Shown piece by piece: positions 24,660-34,246 of a stretch of 64,000 nt of DNA; within the stretch, counting starts at the first letter, position 1; each line of letters begins with the position of its first letter. The stretch comes from JANQIO01 sp043513815 (lineage in GTDB: Bacteria > Pseudomonadota > Gammaproteobacteria > Pseudomonadales > Halieaceae), in contig CP121313.1 of assembly GCA_043513815.1 (NCBI GenBank), positions 1,612,001 through 1,676,000 on the forward strand, read 5' to 3'. A program made the translations under genes and the position numbers. The notes beneath the pieces are model-generated. The model searched no databases and had not been told where the DNA came from. It worked only from the letters and a program-made list of their open reading frames with translations.

Positions 24660-25571
24660 ATGATTATGAGGCTTTTGGCAGTTGTATTTTGCGTGGTATG
24701 TCAGCCCATCGCAGCGCAGGGTCGTCAGCCCATCATCGATGTGCATATACATTCATATGATAAAGCGCTCGATAGCGGACACTACGGCGAGGTCGGTCCT
24801 CGCGGTCTCATAGGTTCGGCGGATCAACGGCAACACTTTGAAGAAACGCTGGCTCAGTTCAAACAGCACAATATCGTCAAGGCCGTCGTCAGTGGGCCAC
24901 CGCAGAGCATTGAGGCCTGGGCAAAATGGGATGAAGACGGTCGTGTAATACCAGCGCTTTATATGAACAGTCCCGAAGACTATGACCTTTCACCCGCCGG
25001 GTTCGAGAAAATGGTAAAGGAGGGGAAAGTTCAGGTGTTCGGAGAAATAGGCGCCTACTATTCCGGAACCACGCTAAGTGATCCTGTCTGGGCCCCCTAT
25101 CTTCAAATCTGTGAGCGATATGACATTCCCGTTGCTGTTCACACCGGAGGAGGCGGGCCGGGTGGCACCTACTCCTGGTCACCCAGGGCAAGACTCTCAC
25201 TGGGTGATCCCTATCTGATCGAGGATGTACTGGTTAAGCATCCGAATTTGCGTCTCTACATTATGCATGCGGGTGAAGCATGGCATGAGCATACCTTGAG
25301 GTTGATGGAGTACTACCCACAGCTGTATGCCGATATCGGTGTATTACTATGGGTGACGCCAAATACGCAAAGATACGCACGGGAATTCCTGGAGAATGCC
25401 AAGCAAGCTGGTCTGCTCGACCGCGTCATGTTCGGCAGTGACCAAATGGGTTGGCCGCAGGCGATTGATCTATCCATCAACTATCTGGAAACCCTGGACT
25501 TTTTATCACAGAAGGATATCCAGAACATTTACTACAATAATGCCGTGCGATTTTTTGGGCTGGAGCAATAG
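24660..25571 (+). CDS. Exported amidohydrolase (amidohydrolase_2 TIM barrel)
   Basis: The protein has 303 residues with a signal peptide (MRLLAVVFCVVCQPIAAQG). Metal-dependent barrel motifs are visible: DVHIHSYD, VAVHTGGGG, LYIMHAGEAWHEH and MFGSDQMGWP (His-x-His, His, His, Asp). It resembles decarboxylase/hydrolase members of the superfamily, but with an export signal. The substrate is unknown. It follows the second IS3 fragment and stands alone. Confidence 0.82.
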   Translation: MIMRLLAVVFCVVCQPIAAQGRQPIIDVHIHSYDKALDSGHYGEVGPRGLIGSADQRQHFEETLAQFKQHNIVKAVVSGPPQSIEAWAKWDEDGRVIPALYMNSPEDYDLSPAGFEKMVKEGKVQVFGEIGAYYSGTTLSDPVWAPYLQICERYDIPVAVHTGGGGPGGTYSWSPRARLSLGDPYLIEDVLVKHPNLRLYIMHAGEAWHEHTLRLMEYYPQLYADIGVLLWVTPNTQRYAREFLENAKQAGLLDRVMFGSDQMGWPQAIDLSINYLETLDFLSQKDIQNIYYNNAVRFFGLEQ

Positions 25572-25720
25572 GCAGCTTTTGTCGGGCTAAAGGGGGCAAA
25601 GTTCTCGATAGTGCACCGCAGCTGGCCAGTATGAGTCGCATGCCGCATAACAAGCCGTAAACAATGCAAAATTCAGTCTATCGTGATATGAAGTAGCAAA
25701 AAATCAGGCTGAGTCGCTAC

Positions 25721-26551
25721 GTGTCTCAACAGTTGGATCAAGTCAGTAATCTCGACCAGGCCAGGGAATTCTTCCGGTCGCGCGGTTTCTATGCGGGCAA
25801 TCGGAACCTGTTTTCTGATCGGGACCTCTACGTCGGCGTCCTTCATGAAGGGACGGATTTCGACAGAGTGGAAGACGCCTTCTATCTCTACATGCAAGAC
25901 GGCGCATGGGTGACCCGCGTTACGCCGCCGGGTGGTGAGCCGGTAATCTCACGCTATGAAAGCTTCGCAGAGGTGTGGGAAGCACGTTATTCGACTGAAG
26001 ACGGCTGCCAGCAACCTGATCCCCCCGAGGAGCAGGAAGACCCGGGTTCCGCTCCAATCGATACGAGCCAACAGCATAATGATTCTGACCCTGAGGGAGC
26101 TGACACCGGACAGTTGACCAGTGGGTCTCCGACTAAAAACGATTCGGCTGCCGTACCCGAAGGCTTCGAGCCGCTGTTTCGCACTAGCCCATTCCTCGAC
26201 TTGTTGGGGCCGCTTTACAACAAGCAGACCGACAAGGCGCTGGTCATCGGTTTCTTCGCGGCAGAGAAGCACTGCAACGCTCGTGGCAAGGTGCACGGTG
26301 GCGTGCTGAGCAGCCTCGCTGATGTGGCATTGGGCTATAGCGCCATGCTGTCCCAGGACAAGCCCAGGCCGCTGGTCACAGCCAATTTGTCGGTGGACTA
26401 TGCCGGTGCGGCGCGGCTGGGCGACTGGATTGAAATCGAAACCGACGTCCAGAAGGTCGGCAGGAAGATGGCCTTTGCCAATGGCTACTTTCTGGTCGGT
26501 TCAAAGCGTATTGCCCGCGCCAGCGCTGTGTTCAGCGTGGTAGATGAGTAG
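25721..26551 (+). CDS. Fusion: unknown N-terminal domain + PaaI-type hotdog thioesterase
   Basis: The protein has 276 residues from a GTG start. Residues ~150-276 form a hotdog fold with GKVHGGVLSSLADVALGYSA, the PaaI-type acyl-CoA thioesterase core. Residues 1-90 are a separate acidic domain (FFRSRGFYAGNRN...DAFYLYMQDGAWVTRV). An acidic, Gln/Pro/Ser-rich linker (about 92-147) joins them. PaaI thioesterases are normally ~140 residues, so the extra domain is unusual. It could sense or recruit something; the function is unknown. Confidence 0.8.
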   Translation: MSQQLDQVSNLDQAREFFRSRGFYAGNRNLFSDRDLYVGVLHEGTDFDRVEDAFYLYMQDGAWVTRVTPPGGEPVISRYESFAEVWEARYSTEDGCQQPDPPEEQEDPGSAPIDTSQQHNDSDPEGADTGQLTSGSPTKNDSAAVPEGFEPLFRTSPFLDLLGPLYNKQTDKALVIGFFAAEKHCNARGKVHGGVLSSLADVALGYSAMLSQDKPRPLVTANLSVDYAGAARLGDWIEIETDVQKVGRKMAFANGYFLVGSKRIARASAVFSVVDE

Positions 26552-26619
26552 GCAGTCAATATTGCGCCCAGCGAAGTCGGCCTTTAGGCTCTGATCAAAG
26601 TCCGCTGTCTTCCTTACTT

Positions 26620-26994
26620 ATGATCCGTCGACTCCAGTACATCTTGCTCGTTCTCTTTACCGCGGGGCTCGTTTATACCCTGGTTCCTGATATACCCGAC
26701 AGGACCCCTGCGACAGAGTTTCTCGAGCAGGCCACCGCGTGCCATATGGCATACCGACCAGGCCTTGAGGCCATGTTGACGTCTAAGTACAACATCGCCC
26801 AGGTGGGGCAGGGGTGCGATGGGTTGTCCGCTGATATCACCAGCGAAGTACTGTCTGGCGGAGTTCACGTCCTGGGCTCCAGTCAGCATGCTCACGAAGT
26901 CGTCTTCACGCCAGCGCTGTTTGCTGGCGAGGTAAGATGGTCCTGTTCTATTGCGGTACAACGGTATTCTGCCGCCTGCGATACCGAAGGCTAA
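26620..26994 (+). CDS. Small hypothetical protein with N-terminal membrane anchor
   Basis: The protein has 124 residues with one N-terminal helix (QYILLVLFTAGLVYTL) and a periplasmic part containing four cysteines (ATACHMAYRP, GQGCDG, WSCSIA, AACDTEG). It resembles neither a complete pilin nor a known enzyme. A shared pattern with type IV pilin-like tails is possible but weak. Confidence 0.45.
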   Translation: MIRRLQYILLVLFTAGLVYTLVPDIPDRTPATEFLEQATACHMAYRPGLEAMLTSKYNIAQVGQGCDGLSADITSEVLSGGVHVLGSSQHAHEVVFTPALFAGEVRWSCSIAVQRYSAACDTEG

Positions 26995-27182
26995 GCGGGC
27001 CAGGCGTTTGAAGATTTTCAAAAACGGCTATATTGGTGGGACGGTGCTCATAGCTTATTGTCGAGGCAATTGGAACGGCAGGCAGTTGCACAGCGGGTCT
27101 CTCTATAGTGCTGGAGTCGGCGTAGCGCGATCCGTAAAAATGATCTTGCCACCACTGTCATCGGGATATTTGCGTTTTGTTG

Positions 27183-28070
27183 ATGCTAAAAGCTAAAGGC
27201 CACAGAGCGAGCAGTCTTTGCTCGACCGCGCTTCTCTTTACCCTGGCTCTGAGTGCGGGCAGTTTTAGTCAGGATGAGTTTCCAGTGCTCACAGGGCCCT
27301 ATCTTGGCCAGACACCGCCCGGCCTGGTGGCGGAGCCCTTTGCGCCTGGCATTATTTCCACAGACGGCTGGGAGCTGGAGGGTGTGTTTGCGCCCGGCAT
27401 GCAGGAATTCTATTTCACGACCCGTGGAGGAAAATACACGCGTCCCACGGTGATTGGCTTCCGGCAGGAAAACAACATCTGGCAGCAATACATCGCATTC
27501 ACTCGTGACGGTGAGGTGTCGTTTGCCCCCGACGGAGAGCGCATGCATATGGCGGAAGGGTACAGGGATCGTATCGGTGATGGCTGGTCTGAACGCAAGA
27601 GCCTCGGGCCAATGTTCGAGCGGGACGACTGGGGAATTATGCGCCTGTCGGCGTCTGCCCTTGGCACCTATGTTTTTGACGACTACAAGAGCGATGACGT
27701 CATCCGCCTGTCAACGCTCAAGGACGGCGTACGCCAGCCGCCCGAAAAAATGGGCCCGGTTGTCAACACGGGAAAGTGGACAGCTCATCCCTTTATCGCG
27801 CCCGACGAGAGTTACCTGATCTGGGACAGCGAGCGTGAGGGCGGATACGGAGGCTCAGATCTCTACATCAGCTTCCGACAGCAGGACGGCTCATGGGGCG
27901 CGGCGATCAATATGGGCGAAGCGGTCAACTCGGAACGTTGGGACGCCTATGCCACGGTCACCCCCGACGGCAAATACATTCTGTTTAATCGGGGCATGGA
28001 TGACGACAATGACAATGTGGATATCTACTGGGTGAGCGCAGAGATTATTGAACGTCTCAGGCCTCAATAG
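27183..28070 (+). CDS. Exported PD40 / WD40-like beta-propeller protein
   Basis: The ATG at 27183 gives a signal peptide (ALLFTLALSAGSFSQ). The 295-residue body has repeated PD40-type units: FAPDGERMHMAE, SYLIWDSEREGGYGGSDLYIS and TVTPDGKYILFNRG. Such domains occur in TolB and in many exported sensors or carbohydrate-binding proteins. No catalytic domain is attached. Two further TTG codons lie just upstream. Confidence 0.8.
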   Translation: MLKAKGHRASSLCSTALLFTLALSAGSFSQDEFPVLTGPYLGQTPPGLVAEPFAPGIISTDGWELEGVFAPGMQEFYFTTRGGKYTRPTVIGFRQENNIWQQYIAFTRDGEVSFAPDGERMHMAEGYRDRIGDGWSERKSLGPMFERDDWGIMRLSASALGTYVFDDYKSDDVIRLSTLKDGVRQPPEKMGPVVNTGKWTAHPFIAPDESYLIWDSEREGGYGGSDLYISFRQQDGSWGAAINMGEAVNSERWDAYATVTPDGKYILFNRGMDDDNDNVDIYWVSAEIIERLRPQ

Positions 28071-28136
28071 GATTATTGGTTGCCTTAAGCCTTTTAGAGA
28101 GCTGTCAGCAACAGGGCATCCATATTGGTGTAGCGA

Positions 28137-28670
28137 ATGAAAAAATACCTGAACATCTTGCTCAGCGCCGGCGTCATATTCGGTGCGTTGATGGGGATTT
28201 TTGACGCGTTGACGGGTGTCAATTTGTCGACTGCTGCACTGGGCGGTCTTGTGCAGGGTCTCGTGTTTGGCAGCGCAATAGCGCTGTTCGCCTTTTTTGC
28301 TGACAAGCGCGCGCAGGCCAGGGGGATAGACACAGATTCAGCCGCTGTCGATCAGTCCCGCACCGTTACCCTGCACGGCTCTGTAGATGAGATAGCGCCG
28401 CGGGTGGAGGCCGCTCTACTGAGCCTGCACAAGGCGAAGATCATTGCGTCCCCTGCGGATCAGATTGTGGCCAAGACGGGCGTGAGCTGGAAGAGCTTTG
28501 GCGAGACCATTACCGTTTCCCTGGTGGAAGAATCACCGGGTCAGGTGCTGGTAACGATCAACAGCCGATCTTCACTGCGAACCACCGCCGTCGATTACGG
28601 CCGCAACGCCGAGAATGTACAGCTGATTCAGCGGCAGCTCGAAACGCCGCGCGGCAGTGGAGAGCACTGA
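28137..28670 (+). CDS. Hypothetical two-helix membrane protein
   Basis: The protein has 177 residues: two N-terminal helices (about 8-25 and 33-54), then a soluble domain with TVTLHGSVDEIAPRVEAALL and alternating strands. I do not recognise the family. Its stop overlaps the ATG of the following cupin gene (TGATG), so the two are probably co-translated. Confidence 0.6.
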   Translation: MKKYLNILLSAGVIFGALMGIFDALTGVNLSTAALGGLVQGLVFGSAIALFAFFADKRAQARGIDTDSAAVDQSRTVTLHGSVDEIAPRVEAALLSLHKAKIIASPADQIVAKTGVSWKSFGETITVSLVEESPGQVLVTINSRSSLRTTAVDYGRNAENVQLIQRQLETPRGSGEH

Positions 28671-29035
28671 TGTCCCGCCAGGCAATCAATCTTGCAGACA
28701 AGTTCTCAAAGTTCAGTGAACACTGGTCGCCCCGGGTCATTGCGGAGATGAACGACTACCAGTTCAAGCTGGTGAAGGTGCAGGGCGAATTCGTCTGGCA
28801 CGATCACCCGGCTACCGACGAGGTGTTTATCGTGCTGGAGGGAACGCTGGAGCTGCAGTTCCGGGATGGTAGTGTGGAGCTCTCGGCCGGCGAGATGTAC
28901 GTGGTACCCAAAGGTGTTGAACACCGACCAGTGGCGGAAGCGGAGTGCAAGGTCATGTTAGTGGAGCCACGCGGCGTGGTGAACACCGGCGAGGCCGGTG
29001 GCGCACTTACCGCTGACAACGATATTTGGATATAG
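28670..29035 (+). CDS. Cupin-domain protein
   Basis: This is a 121-residue single cupin. Motif 1 is WHDHPATDEVFIVLEGTLEL with the two His and Glu metal ligands; motif 2 is MYVVPKGVEHRPVAE. It resembles the small cupins found near mannose-6-phosphate isomerase-like proteins. The ligand is unknown. It is coupled to the membrane protein before it. Confidence 0.85.
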   Translation: MSRQAINLADKFSKFSEHWSPRVIAEMNDYQFKLVKVQGEFVWHDHPATDEVFIVLEGTLELQFRDGSVELSAGEMYVVPKGVEHRPVAEAECKVMLVEPRGVVNTGEAGGALTADNDIWI

Positions 29036-29077
29036 TCTCCAGCTCTTCTCTAACGCGTCGCAGGGCAATCCTCGAGC

Positions 29078-29758
29078 ATGATCTACCTGATACTGGCGCT
29101 ACTGGCAGCCCTGGCCATCTACGGCCCCTCACTGTGGGTGCGCTACGTGCTGCATCGCTACTCCACTCACGTCGATGGCATGCCCGGCACCGGCGCGGAG
29201 TTGGCCGAACACCTGGTTGAGCGCTTTCAGCTGGATGGAGTCACGGTGCTGAAGGGCGAGCCCGGCCAGGATTTCTATTCCCCGGATGACAAGGTGGTGT
29301 CCCTGAGCCCTGATCACTACGACGGCAAGTCCCTTACCGCGGTGGCGGTGGCCGCTCACGAGGTAGGGCATGCCATCCAGTTCTGTCGCAAGGAGGCTGT
29401 CAGCCAGCTGCGCGAACGCTATCTGGGCCGCGCCATCCAGATTCGTCGCGTGGGCATGCTGGTGGTTGTGTCCATTCCCGTGATTGCCGCACTGGCGAAA
29501 AGCCCCACCCTGATGGTGTTGTTGGGCCTGGTCGGCGTCGCGACCATGCTGGCGTCAGTGGCCATGTATGTGGCCATTCTGCCCGAGGAGTACGACGCCA
29601 GCTTCAACAAGGCACTGCCCATACTGGAAGAGGGTTACATACCTGAGCAGGACATACCGGTGGTGCGGCGCATCCTCAAGGCCTGCGCCCTCACCTATGT
29701 GGCCGCCGCGCTGGCCGATGTGTTCAGCCTCTGGCGTTGGCTGCGCTTCCTGCGCTAA
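29078..29758 (+). CDS. Membrane zinc metallopeptidase (Zn_peptidase_2, YugP-like)
   Basis: The protein has 226 residues with an N-terminal helix, the active-site motif AAHEVGHAIQ and two later transmembrane segments (near 126-165). The family is a membrane-bound neutral zinc metallopeptidase. The substrate is unknown. Confidence 0.85.
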   Translation: MIYLILALLAALAIYGPSLWVRYVLHRYSTHVDGMPGTGAELAEHLVERFQLDGVTVLKGEPGQDFYSPDDKVVSLSPDHYDGKSLTAVAVAAHEVGHAIQFCRKEAVSQLRERYLGRAIQIRRVGMLVVVSIPVIAALAKSPTLMVLLGLVGVATMLASVAMYVAILPEEYDASFNKALPILEEGYIPEQDIPVVRRILKACALTYVAAALADVFSLWRWLRFLR

Positions 29759-29952
29759 GGGCGCGGTTTTCGCCGCCGAGTCGATTCTTTTAGCCTGCCT
29801 TCGGCGGTGTAGTCGTTGTGCGATTACTTCCTGCTATCTGTTTATTCACTCGCAACCCGGACGGTTGCCTTGTTGAAATCTGCTCACCCTGGTCACCGGA
29901 CTAACAGGCGGAACGTTTCGCATCGGCTCGGCACTGGGTTAACCTGCCTGAC

Positions 29953-30927
29953 ATGAAACTGGTCAAGATTTTTTCCAGCTCCGCCAATGCGCCCACCGTG
30001 TCCGCCATTGCCGAGACTCACGGTGTGCGCCTGCTGTCGGAAGAGGCGGAGGTGCACGAGGGCATGCATCTCATCGAGCTGATGGTGTCCGACGAGAAGC
30101 TGCAAGGCGTGATGGACAGCCTGCAGCACCTGCTCTCTTCAAGCCCCGAGGAAGTCGTCATCGTTCTGCCGGTGGAGTCGCACCTGCCGAAGTCGTCCGA
30201 TGAAGAGCGGCGCGAGGAAGACAAGGCGGTGGCTACTCGCGAGGCGTTATTCGACCAGGCCGAGAAGAGCGCGCGACTCAACAGCAATTACCTGGTGCTG
30301 GTGGCTCTGTCCACGCTGGTGGCCGCCATCGGCCTGCTGGAAAACAGTGTGGCGGTGGTGATCGGCGCCATGGTGATCGCACCCCTGCTGGGGCCCAACC
30401 TGGCTTTGGGTCTGGGCTCCGCATTGGGCGACAGTCAGCTGATTCGCCAGGCCCTGTCTACCAGCGCAGCGGGCCTCAGCCTGGCCCTGGCCATCTCCCT
30501 GGTATTGGGCCTGTTATTGCCGGTAGAGCCCATCAGCGAACAACTGATGGCGCGCACGGTGGGGGGCATTGAATCCATTGTGCTGGCGCTGGCATCCGGC
30601 GCGGCCGCGGCGCTGTCGTTGACCACGGGACTGTCCAGCGTCCTTGTGGGCGTGATGGTGGCGGTCGCCCTGCTGCCGCCCACCGCCGCCGTCGGTATTA
30701 TGCTCGGAGCCGGGCATACCGAGCTGGCGGGTATGGCGGCGCTGTTGCTGGTCGTCAATGTCGTGTCTGTGAACCTGGCGGCCAAGCTGGTCTTCCTGTT
30801 TCGGGGGATTCGTCCGCGCACGGGCTCCGAGCGGCGCCTGGCGCGACAGTCCTCCACGCTGTATCTGCTGGTCTGGGCCGTCACCCTGGTGATACTCGCC
30901 GGGGTGGTGTTATTGCTCGCCGCCTGA
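29953..30927 (+). CDS. DUF389 family membrane protein
   Basis: The protein has 324 residues: a ~75-residue cytoplasmic N-terminal domain (MKLVKIFSSS...), a charged linker, and several hydrophobic helices with the family motif VAVVIGAMVIAPLLGPNLAL and VALLPPTAAVGIML. This is the DUF389/TIGR00341 type. The function is not established. Confidence 0.85.
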   Translation: MKLVKIFSSSANAPTVSAIAETHGVRLLSEEAEVHEGMHLIELMVSDEKLQGVMDSLQHLLSSSPEEVVIVLPVESHLPKSSDEERREEDKAVATREALFDQAEKSARLNSNYLVLVALSTLVAAIGLLENSVAVVIGAMVIAPLLGPNLALGLGSALGDSQLIRQALSTSAAGLSLALAISLVLGLLLPVEPISEQLMARTVGGIESIVLALASGAAAALSLTTGLSSVLVGVMVAVALLPPTAAVGIMLGAGHTELAGMAALLLVVNVVSVNLAAKLVFLFRGIRPRTGSERRLARQSSTLYLLVWAVTLVILAGVVLLLAA

Positions 30928-31029
30928 GCCAGGGCGCTGCCATTGGAAGTCTTTCCGAGCAGGTCTACACTGTCTCAAGCCAATAACAAGAACTACAGCT
31001 ACAACTACAACTAAAACAAGGGGTTGAGC

Positions 31030-32502
31030 ATGCAACGACGCAAATTCTGCCAGGCCACACTGCTGGCCGGTGGTGCACTGGCACTGTCACCCTGGCTGCG
31101 GGCGGCCGGCGCCGAGGTTCACGCCACCCGCATCGACGGCAAAGAGCTCAATATCCCCGCCAGTAGCATCGACGACCTGGCCGCCGGCCTGCGTGGCCCG
31201 CTGCTGTTGCCGGGCAATGCGGCCTACGACGAGGCCCGTCAGGTGCTGAACCCCATAGTCGATAAACACCCGGCACTGATCGTGCAGCCCTCGGGTGTGG
31301 CAGACGTTATGCGCGCCGTCCAGTTCGCCCAGGACCAGCGCCTGGCCACTGCCATCAAGTGTGGCGGTCACAGTGCGTCTGGCAAGGGCACGGTCAACGG
31401 TGGCCTGCAGATCGACCTGTCCCGTTTCCGCCACGTGCGGGTAGATCCCGCACAGCGGGTCGCCTATGTTTCCGGCGGCAGTCTGCTGGGGGCCATAGAT
31501 CACGAGGCGCTGGCCCACGGGCTGGTCACCACGGCGGGTACGGTGTCGCATACTGGCGTGGGCGGGCTCGCCACCGGGGGCGGGTTTGGCCGCCTGGGCC
31601 GCAAGTTCGGCCTGACGCTGGACAACATCAAGGCAGTGGAAGTGGTCAGTGCCGACGGAAAGGTTCGCCGCGCCAGTGCGGATGAGTACCAGGACCTTTA
31701 TTGGGGCGTGCGCGGTGGCGGCAGCAACTTCGGGGTGGTGACCGGCTTCGAGTTCCAGTTGCACCCCATGAAGCGCGAAGTGCTGATGGGCAATTTCATC
31801 TATCCCTACAGTCGGCTCAAGGACGCGCTCAGTTTCTACGCCGAGTTTGCGCCCAATGCACCGGACGAACTGCAGGTCGATCTGGTGTTCGGCTTTCCGC
31901 CCGGCAATGACCAGGGCTTCATCTTTTTCCAGAATGTCTACTGCGGCAAGGAGTCCGAGGGGCGCAAGCTGCTCGAGCAGTATGCCAAGCTGGGCAAACC
32001 CATCAGGGAAACGCTGGCCATGACTGACTACGAGGTCATACAGCGCAGCAGCGACTGGGACGCGCCGCGTTCGACGGCCTCCTATCTGAAGGGCGGTTTT
32101 ATCTCCGAGCTGCAGCCCGCACTGATTGATGCCATTGTCGACGGCATGGAGCCCGGCGCCGGGCGTTCCACCCAGATGATTTTCCAGCAGTCGGGCGGCG
32201 CCATTGGTCGCGTGCCCACCAGTGCCACGGCCTTCCCCCATCGCTACGCCGAGTTCAACATGATGACCACCATCGGCTGGAAACCCGACCAGCCCGGTGA
32301 CGCCCACAAGCAGTGGATCAAGTCCTACTGGCGCAAGCTCGAACCGCACACCCGCGGCTTCTACAGCGTGGAGGCAAGCGACGACAACGCCAGTGAGTGG
32401 GACCGCAACTACCAGGGCAATTTCGCCCGCATGGTCCGGGTGAAGCGCCGCTACGACCCGGACAATATCTTCCGGCTCAATGCCAATGTATCCCCAGCCT
32501 GA
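31030..32502 (+). CDS. Secreted FAD-linked oxidoreductase (BBE-type)
   Basis: The ATG at 31030 gives a twin-arginine-like leader (MQRRKFCQATLLAGGALAL). The FAD_binding_4 domain holds IKCGGHSASGKG with the 8-alpha-His site. The second covalent Cys of berberine-bridge enzymes is absent (TVSHTGVGGLATGGGFG), so the flavin is probably singly attached. The C-terminal BBE domain ends NFARMVRVKRRYDPDNIFR. It has 490 residues; the substrate (sugar or alcohol oxidation in relatives) is unknown. Confidence 0.87.
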   Translation: MQRRKFCQATLLAGGALALSPWLRAAGAEVHATRIDGKELNIPASSIDDLAAGLRGPLLLPGNAAYDEARQVLNPIVDKHPALIVQPSGVADVMRAVQFAQDQRLATAIKCGGHSASGKGTVNGGLQIDLSRFRHVRVDPAQRVAYVSGGSLLGAIDHEALAHGLVTTAGTVSHTGVGGLATGGGFGRLGRKFGLTLDNIKAVEVVSADGKVRRASADEYQDLYWGVRGGGSNFGVVTGFEFQLHPMKREVLMGNFIYPYSRLKDALSFYAEFAPNAPDELQVDLVFGFPPGNDQGFIFFQNVYCGKESEGRKLLEQYAKLGKPIRETLAMTDYEVIQRSSDWDAPRSTASYLKGGFISELQPALIDAIVDGMEPGAGRSTQMIFQQSGGAIGRVPTSATAFPHRYAEFNMMTTIGWKPDQPGDAHKQWIKSYWRKLEPHTRGFYSVEASDDNASEWDRNYQGNFARMVRVKRRYDPDNIFRLNANVSPA

Positions 32503-32514
32503 GGAATCCGTATT

Positions 32515-32817
32515 GTGAGGACTCTGATCAGCGTGGCATTGCTGTCGGGTTTGGCCGCCGGTGTCTTTTATTTCAATGAAGCCCGCAAGGAAGTCAAATT
32601 CCTGTGCGCGAACTTCGGCGCCGGCGTATCTGACAGCAGTGTGCTGAGCCAGCTCAACACCGGGGACTTTCTGCGCTTCAGCATGGTGGGCTCAGAGCAG
32701 GGCACCCGGCTTGTGGTCGACAGCCTGTATACGCTCACTCTGCACCGCTGTGTGATCGAGCTGGATGCCAGAGGCAGGGTCATTACCGCCTACGCCGGTT
32801 TCGCCCTGCCGTTCTGA
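32515..32817 (+). CDS. Small hypothetical exported or anchored protein
   Basis: The protein has 100 residues from a GTG start, 12 bases after the oxidoreductase stop, so probably in the same operon. It has one N-terminal helix (VALLSGLAAGVFYF) and a compact beta-rich domain with two Cys (KFLCANFG, LHRCVIEL). I recognise no family. Confidence 0.5.
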   Translation: MRTLISVALLSGLAAGVFYFNEARKEVKFLCANFGAGVSDSSVLSQLNTGDFLRFSMVGSEQGTRLVVDSLYTLTLHRCVIELDARGRVITAYAGFALPF

Positions 32818-32895
32818 GCCGGCGGCCCCGGCGTCGTCATTCCAGCCTGGCGGGGTACAATCCCCGCATCATTTTTGCCCACAAGGAATTCTGTA

Positions 32896-33426
32896 ATGCC
32901 TGTCCTGCGTTTTTTGCTGCTGTCTGTTGCTCTGCTGGTCTCTCTGTCGGCGACTGCTGACATCAGCGCTTTTACTACCGGGCCGGCCATCAAGGACTAC
33001 GGGCCGGTGGCGGCCGTGCCGGGCGCCATGCCAGTACCCGCTGACACGGTATTCAAGGTGGCGTTTGATTCCCGCAAGGCCGGTGAGGGCGACAAGCCCA
33101 ATCGCACACTGGAAACTGCGGCCCGTTTCATCAACATGCATGTGAAAGCCGGCGTGCCGGCAGAGAACATTCACCTTGCCGTCATTGTGCACGGCCCGGC
33201 CCACCGGGACCTGCTGCACGCCAGTGCCCGCGGCGAGCCGAACCCCAGCGGCGTGCTAATTTCGCAGCTCATAGCCCATGGCGTAGAAATTCATCTCTGT
33301 GGCCAGACCGCCGGTTTTTATGATGTCGGCGTGGAGGACCTGCTGCCCGGTGTAAGAATGTCCCTGTCCGCCATGACGTCCCACGCCCTGCTGCAGCAAC
33401 AGGGCTATACGTTAAACCCCTTCTGA
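32896..33426 (+). CDS. Exported DsrE/DsrF-like protein
   Basis: The ATG at 32896 has a clear AAGGAA ribosome site and gives a signal peptide (LRFLLLSVALLVSLSATAD). The remaining ~150 residues fit the DsrE/DsrF-like alpha/beta fold: TAARFINMHVKAGV, HLAVIVHGPAHRDLL and GVEIHLCGQTAGFYDV with one conserved-type Cys. Cytoplasmic DsrE proteins relay sulfur; the role of the exported version is unknown. Confidence 0.75.
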   Translation: MPVLRFLLLSVALLVSLSATADISAFTTGPAIKDYGPVAAVPGAMPVPADTVFKVAFDSRKAGEGDKPNRTLETAARFINMHVKAGVPAENIHLAVIVHGPAHRDLLHASARGEPNPSGVLISQLIAHGVEIHLCGQTAGFYDVGVEDLLPGVRMSLSAMTSHALLQQQGYTLNPF

Positions 33427-33574
33427 TGAGGCGGTAGATTCCAATCGATGGGATTGATCTGGCAGCGGCAGGCTCTGCGCAACGAACAGGGAACATGTAA
33501 CAACCCGCGCGGATGTTCTCTTCAGGACTGTTGAGGAAGCCGCCGCCTGAATGGCCTTCTGGCGCGGGTGTCGA

Positions 33575-34174
33575 TCAGGTACTGACAAGCACCGGATAGA
33601 GAGACCCCACCAGCAGCAACGCCATGATGACGTTGAATATCCGCAGGCGCCCGGGGCTGCTCAACACGCCGCGCAGCTTTTCTCCCAGCACTGTCCAGGC
33701 ACTCACGCAGGGCAGGTTGATAATGCCGAAGACCAGTGCCACCAGACCTACCGCCAGCAAGCTCTGGCTGGGCGCGTAAATCGCCACCGCGGTGAGCGCC
33801 ATGGTCCAGGCCTTGGGGTTGACCCACTGGAACGCCGCCGCCTGCAGGAAAGTAAAGGGCTTGCCCTCGCTGCGCTCACTGTCAGTGGGTGCAGCGGCGG
33901 TGGCGATCCGGGCGGCGAGATAAAACAGATACAGCACGCTGACAATCTTCAGAACGGTGTAGCTGGCCGGGATGGCGTTAAACACGCCTACCAGCCCAAT
34001 GCCGACCATCAACACCATGAACACAAACCCCAAACCCACGCCCAGCAGGTGCGGCACCGTGCGGCGAAAGCCGTAGTTGGCACCGCTGGCCATCAACATC
34101 AGGTTGTTGGGTCCCGGGGTGATGGAGGAGGCGAAGGAAAAGGCCGCCAGACCTGTCAGTAGCTCGATATCCAT
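33575..34174 (-). CDS. LysE-family amino-acid exporter
   Basis: The protein has 199 residues and about six hydrophobic segments. The family signature is FASSITPGPNNLMLMASGANYG near the N-terminus, and QWVNPKAWTMAL in the middle. It exports amino acids or homoserine-lactone-like substrates in relatives. I chose ATG 34174; ATG 34192 in the same frame is the alternative. It is divergent from an Lrp/AsnC regulator, which probably controls it. Confidence 0.88.
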   Translation of the reverse strand: MDIELLTGLAAFSFASSITPGPNNLMLMASGANYGFRRTVPHLLGVGLGFVFMVLMVGIGLVGVFNAIPASYTVLKIVSVLYLFYLAARIATAAAPTDSERSEGKPFTFLQAAAFQWVNPKAWTMALTAVAIYAPSQSLLAVGLVALVFGIINLPCVSAWTVLGEKLRGVLSSPGRLRIFNVIMALLLVGSLYPVLVST

Positions 34175-34246
34175 GCCAACAGTATCCGACAAATCTCACC
34201 GAATTGGCTTGCTTTGTTGCGCAATAATCCGTTCAATACGCAATAT

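Noticed and set aside
25640..25665. A lone GCATAACAAGCC like an attC left core
   Set aside because: No right core or hairpin arm follows within a sensible distance.
30985..31015. Short CTACAACTACAA-type repeat before the BBE oxidoreductase
   Set aside because: It is a low-complexity run of a few 6-bp units with no evident role.
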